Source of the DNA: Nodosilinea sp. WJT8-NPBG4
GTDB taxonomy: Bacteria; Cyanobacteriota; Cyanobacteriia; Phormidesmidales; Phormidesmidaceae
Length of the DNA stretch: 64,000 bases
Assembly (NCBI GenBank): GCA_019359285.1
Contig: JAHHHQ010000058.1
Coordinates: 21,034-85,033 of the forward strand
Direction: 5' to 3'
A program made the translations under genes and the position numbers. This document shows, one piece after another, positions 61,033 through 64,000 of this stretch (its first letter is position 1; every line of letters starts with the position of its first letter). The notes below the pieces were generated by a model. The model was not told the origin of the DNA and ran no database searches. It saw only the letters and a program-made list of their open reading frames with translations.

Positions 61033-61965
61033 ATGACCTCTACTGATGCAACCTCAACGGCGCTAAGCGCTCTATCCACCGGCCTAGCAGATGCTGTGGC
61101 GGCGATCGCACCCACCCTCGTCGCCGTCAAAGGCCACCGCCGTTTTGCCTACAGCGGCATTCACTGGCAGCCGGGGGTGATTGTCACCGCTGACTATGGC
61201 CTTGGTCGCTCTAGCTGCTTAACCCTCACCCTGCCCGATGGCAACGTGGTCGAGGCTGAGGTGTCGGGCCGCGATCGCGCCCTCGACCTGGCCATTGTGC
61301 AACTCGATCGCACCGACCTGCCCGTGCCTACCCTCAACGATGGGGCTGACCTCAAAGTGGGGCATGTGGTGCTCGCCGTCGGTCAGTCTTGGGACTACGG
61401 CGTCAGCGCCAGCTTGGGGGTGGTGGGCAATTTGGGTGGCCCGTGGCAAACCTCCCAGGGACGGGCGATCGATCGCCTGATTCGCCCCGACGTCAACCTT
61501 TACCCCAACCTGCTCGGCGGTGCCCTAGTGAATACAGCGGGGCAGGTCCTCGGCATCAACCTCAACGGCCCGCGCAACCGGGTGGTGACTCTGCCCGCCG
61601 CCAATCTGACCCGCATCGTCAAAACCCTGCTAGAGCGCGGCAGTCTCAGCCGAGGCTACCTGGGGGTGGGGCTTCAGCCCGTGGCTCTACCCGAAGCCCT
61701 ACAGGAGACCCAGGAGCTATCAGGGGATGTCGGCCTGCTGGTGATAAGCGTCGATGCTTCAGGGCCAGCAGCTCAAGCGGGCCTGCTGATTGGTGACATT
61801 CTGCTGGCGGTGAATGGTCAGCCGGTCAGCAACTTGCAAGCGGTTTATGGCCACTTAGACGCCAGCGCCATTGGTCAAGCAGTCTCACTGCACCTGTTGC
61901 GGGGTGGCCAGCCAATGGAACTCAGCGTCACCGTGGGGGAACAGCCCCAGGGCGGTGCGCGATGA
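61033..61965 (+). CDS. HtrA-like pseudoprotease with PDZ domain
   Basis: 310 aa from the ATG at 61033 (frame open to 60586). The trypsin-like fold of S1C proteases is recognisable: GVIVTADYG where the catalytic His should be in TNAHVV (Asp54 instead), the Asp in DLAIVQLD (85) retained, and NLLGGALVNTAGQVLGINL where GNSGGPL is expected (Leu161 replaces Ser). A PDZ domain follows (GYLGVGLQPV..., AAQAGLLIGDILLAVNGQPV). It should be catalytically dead. No signal peptide or membrane segment. Its stop overlaps the next start (ATGA). Confidence 0.85.
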   Translation: MTSTDATSTALSALSTGLADAVAAIAPTLVAVKGHRRFAYSGIHWQPGVIVTADYGLGRSSCLTLTLPDGNVVEAEVSGRDRALDLAIVQLDRTDLPVPTLNDGADLKVGHVVLAVGQSWDYGVSASLGVVGNLGGPWQTSQGRAIDRLIRPDVNLYPNLLGGALVNTAGQVLGINLNGPRNRVVTLPAANLTRIVKTLLERGSLSRGYLGVGLQPVALPEALQETQELSGDVGLLVISVDASGPAAQAGLLIGDILLAVNGQPVSNLQAVYGHLDASAIGQAVSLHLLRGGQPMELSVTVGEQPQGGAR

Positions 61966-62795
61966 TTGCCCCAATGCTGAACCACGAGTTGGCTTCAATC
62001 TCCCACCGCGTCAGGCAGTCTACTGTGCTCATTCAAGGCTCCAATGGCGAGCTGGGCTCTGAGGTAATTTGGGATGCGTCGGGCCTGATCATCACCAATG
62101 CCCATGTGGTGACTCAGCGCCGTGCCAGCGTTACCCTGGCCGAGGGTAAGCGGCTCATAGCCCATCGAGTCGGCTACAGCAAACATCTAGATTTGGCCGC
62201 CCTCAAGGTTGAAGCAGCGGGTCTGCAAGCCGCCGACCTTGGAGATTCCAGCAACCTGCGGGTTGGGCAAATGGTCGTGGCTGTGGGCAATCCCGAAGGC
62301 CACGTTGGGGCGACATCCTTGGGTATTGTGGCGGCCAAACCGCCCATACCTCGCTGGGTGCAGGCCGATATTGCTCTGGCACCAGGCTACTCGGGTGGCC
62401 CACTGGCTACCCTGGCGGGGGAAGTAGTTGGCATCAATACGCTAATTGCCGCAGGCCGAGGCTACGCCATCCCCAGTACTCTGGTACAACGGTTTTTGAA
62501 TTGTCAGCAAGAGCAGCCCTACCTGGGCATCACCGCCCAACCCCGCTCAGAATCGGCGGCGTGGACAGTAACCCAAGTAGAGATAGGCAGCCCGGCGGCA
62601 CGGGCGGGGTTAGTCGCGGGCGATCGCATTCTCGGCATCAATGGGCGGCTATTTCGCCAACCCAGCGATCTGCCCGATTGGCTAGATTGTTTGATACCCG
62701 ATCAAACTCTGGCTTTTCACGTCAGCCAAGGTGGACAGTCGGTCATGTGTACCCCCACGGTAGGGCATCCACCCGTTCAGGAGCAGGCGGCATGA
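61962..62795 (+). CDS. HtrA-like serine protease with PDZ domain
   Basis: 277 aa. The catalytic triad is complete: His48 (ITNAHVVT), Asp77 (HLDLAALKV) and Ser144 (GYSGGPL). A PDZ domain (YLGITAQPRS..., ARAGLVAGDRILGINGRLFR) follows. Unlike periplasmic HtrA/Deg proteins it has no N-terminal signal or anchor, so it would be cytosolic. ATGA overlaps join it to the pseudoprotease before and the regulator after. Confidence 0.9.
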   Translation: MIAPMLNHELASISHRVRQSTVLIQGSNGELGSEVIWDASGLIITNAHVVTQRRASVTLAEGKRLIAHRVGYSKHLDLAALKVEAAGLQAADLGDSSNLRVGQMVVAVGNPEGHVGATSLGIVAAKPPIPRWVQADIALAPGYSGGPLATLAGEVVGINTLIAAGRGYAIPSTLVQRFLNCQQEQPYLGITAQPRSESAAWTVTQVEIGSPAARAGLVAGDRILGINGRLFRQPSDLPDWLDCLIPDQTLAFHVSQGGQSVMCTPTVGHPPVQEQAA

Positions 62796-63439
62796 AGCGG
62801 GTGCTGGTCATTAGCCCATCGGCGATTACTCAGGCGGGGTTGAGCGCGCTCATAGCCGAAGAGAGTGCCGATGGCTCAAATGGCTACGCCAATCGCTGGC
62901 AGGTAATGAGTGCCGCCGCTCAGCCCCTCGCTGAAGATTGGGTCGCCGACTGTGCCCTGGTAAGCTGGCCCATGATCGGAGACGGGCTGCCCGATCTGGA
63001 CCTGGTCAATGACCTGGCAATGCCGGTAGTCGCCCTGATTGATGCCTGGAGCGACGTTGCTCTGCTCGAACTTTTGCAGACGGGGCGGGTGGGGCTATTG
63101 CCGGGACAAGCCAGCGGTACCGAAATTGTAGCGGCTTTAGATGCGGCGATCGCTGGTCTGGTTGTCGTTCATCCTGCCCTGCTAGACGGTCTGCTGACGT
63201 TGACTGGATCATTCCAGTCAACCGTGCCCCCTAGTCAGACTGAGGCACTTGCCCCACGGGAGGTCGAGGTGCTGACGATGCTAGCGGAGGGGCTGAGCAA
63301 TAAGGCGATCGCCCGTCGGCTGCACCTGTCAGAGCACACAATCAAATATCACACCAGCGCTATCTTTGCGAAGCTCAATGTGTCGAGCCGCACCGAGGCA
63401 GCGATCGCCGGAGCGCGGGCAGGGTTCATTCTTTTGTAG
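62792..63439 (+). CDS. LuxR-type regulator with degenerate receiver
   Basis: 215 aa. The C-terminal LuxR helix-turn-helix is clear: LAPREVEVLTMLAEGLSNKA then IARRLHLSEHTIKYHTSAIF and AKLNVSSRTEAAI. The N-terminal half has the length of a receiver domain, but the acidic pair (SPSA in RVLVISPSAITQAG) and the phospho-acceptor position (ALVSWPMIGDG) do not hold the expected Asp residues, so classical phosphorylation is unlikely. The start codon overlaps the protease stop. The frame is open further left in the protease gene, but the ATGA start is preferred. Confidence 0.85.
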   Translation: MKRVLVISPSAITQAGLSALIAEESADGSNGYANRWQVMSAAAQPLAEDWVADCALVSWPMIGDGLPDLDLVNDLAMPVVALIDAWSDVALLELLQTGRVGLLPGQASGTEIVAALDAAIAGLVVVHPALLDGLLTLTGSFQSTVPPSQTEALAPREVEVLTMLAEGLSNKAIARRLHLSEHTIKYHTSAIFAKLNVSSRTEAAIAGARAGFILL

Positions 63440-63600
63440 GCGAAAATGTAATAGATAATGCCGCCTATTGCATCTTTTTACAGTTTGGCGATCGCCTTTG
63501 GCAAAGTGCTTTACTGGTAGGTAGCCAGTCTTTCCATGTAGCTCTAGAAATCAAGGTTTTACCTAGTCTTTCTACGTCAATCTTATTTGGCAAGAGCACC

Positions 63601-63864
63601 ATGAGCGCCGAAATCATTGATGCGCTTAAAAACACCCCAATTCCGACTATTTTAATTTTTGCCGGATTATTTTTTATACTCCTTGCTTTTGTTAGCAAAG
63701 TGGGTGGTGTGATTGAGGTGCAGCCTGCTCAGCAAAAGTGGTCTGCACCTGTAGGCATTGCCCTACTTGTTTGTGGCCTCATTCTTGCCCTCAATACTCC
63801 TTCTGAAACTTCCGGCTCCAATACCGATTCGACTACGCCTTCGGTGACTTCCACAGCTATATAG
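63601..63864 (+). CDS. Small two-helix membrane protein
   Basis: 87 aa with two hydrophobic segments (PTILIFAGLFFILLAFVSKV and VGIALLVCGLILALN) and a Ser/Thr-rich tail. Not recognised. Stands alone beside the IS630 fragment. Confidence 0.6.
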   Translation: MSAEIIDALKNTPIPTILIFAGLFFILLAFVSKVGGVIEVQPAQQKWSAPVGIALLVCGLILALNTPSETSGSNTDSTTPSVTSTAI

Positions 63865-63879
63865 CTAAAGCCGCTTAGG

Positions 63880-64000
63880 TTAGGACACTGCTTGTTTGAG
63901 GATTGACTCCATGGCAACGCGCAAGCCGTCGTCATGGGGAAGGAGTTTTCGAATTCGGCTTTTTAACCAACCCCAGCATTTCTCAATGCGGTTCAGGTCT
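63880..64000 (-). mobile_element. IS630-type transposase, C-terminal end (continues beyond window)
   Basis: The leftward frame ending at the stop at 63880-63882 reads DLNRIEKCWGWLKSRIRK and LRVAMESILKQAVS, the end of an IS630-family DDE transposase (PDLNPIE-x-x-W motif with the final Glu). The remaining gene and inverted repeats lie outside the window, so intactness cannot be judged. Confidence 0.75.

Overview
The window is chromosomal DNA of a cyanobacterium. It is saturated with the HIP1 octamer GCGATCGC, it carries several small families that I associate with cyanobacteria (the 82-aa protein at 32623, two WGxxGxxG proteins, the Npun_F5749-type PPOX flavoprotein), and its intergenic DNA is full of short palindromic dispersed repeats. 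GC content (moderately high), gene style and the low-complexity tracts before genes suggest a filamentous, non-heterocystous Leptolyngbya/Nodosilinea-like lineage. That placement is inference. I saw no rRNA, tRNA or CRISPR array.

Layout. (1) 0.2-9.8 kb: an unrecognised 354-aa protein, then a leftward four-gene fatty-acid beta-oxidation cluster: acyl-CoA synthetase (fadD-like), hydroxyacyl-CoA dehydrogenase/enoyl-CoA hydratase (fadB-like), thiolase (fadA-like) and long acyl-CoA dehydrogenase (fadE-like). (2) 9.8-12 kb: gene-poor, with two perfect long hairpins and a decayed IS701-type transposase. (3) 12-19 kb: membrane-inserted alpha/beta hydrolase, KMO-like FAD monooxygenase, GIY-YIG-like protein, glycine-zipper protein with seven 16-aa repeats, Uma2 remnant, small conserved protein. 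(4) 19.4-21.6 kb: a NACHT NTPase whose sensor-side region is a 100-residue strict dipeptide repeat. (5) 21.8-32 kb: AraC regulator, dienelactone hydrolase, MFS pump, a large frameshifted LamG/LGFP/cysteine-peptidase-like protein, a second AraC regulator next to a BenE benzoate transporter, and a PD-(D/E)XK nuclease. (6) 32.6-39 kb: trmFO, a prophage scar with terminase small- and large-subunit fragments, pyrC, an Hsp70-family protein. (7) 39-47 kb: PPOX flavoprotein, MazEF, MFS transporter coupled to a tiny membrane protein, PfkB kinase, CysQ-like phosphatase, DUF697 GTPase, endonuclease III-like glycosylase. (8) 47-60.5 kb: secreted and membrane proteins, PuuE-like deacetylase, a secreted repeat protein abutting an amidoligase, an RTX beta-helix protein, Mn catalase, deaminase, GNAT, VOC protein. 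(9) 61-63.4 kb: a three-gene operon with ATGA overlaps encoding an HtrA-like pseudoprotease, an active-looking HtrA-like protease and a LuxR-type regulator with a degenerate receiver. The window ends in an IS630-type transposase.

How the genes work together. The fad cluster would activate and degrade fatty acids to acetyl-CoA, a pathway missing from the model strains Synechocystis 6803 and Synechococcus elongatus. Its genes share an unusual polypyrimidine leader on the coding strand. The strongest candidates for an undescribed system are the NACHT protein with its hypervariable-looking hexanucleotide tract (possible antiphage sensor), the pseudoprotease-protease-regulator operon with a 22-bp-period direct repeat just upstream, and the amidoligase paired with an exported repeat protein. 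All functional statements rest on motif recognition by eye; no database search was run.
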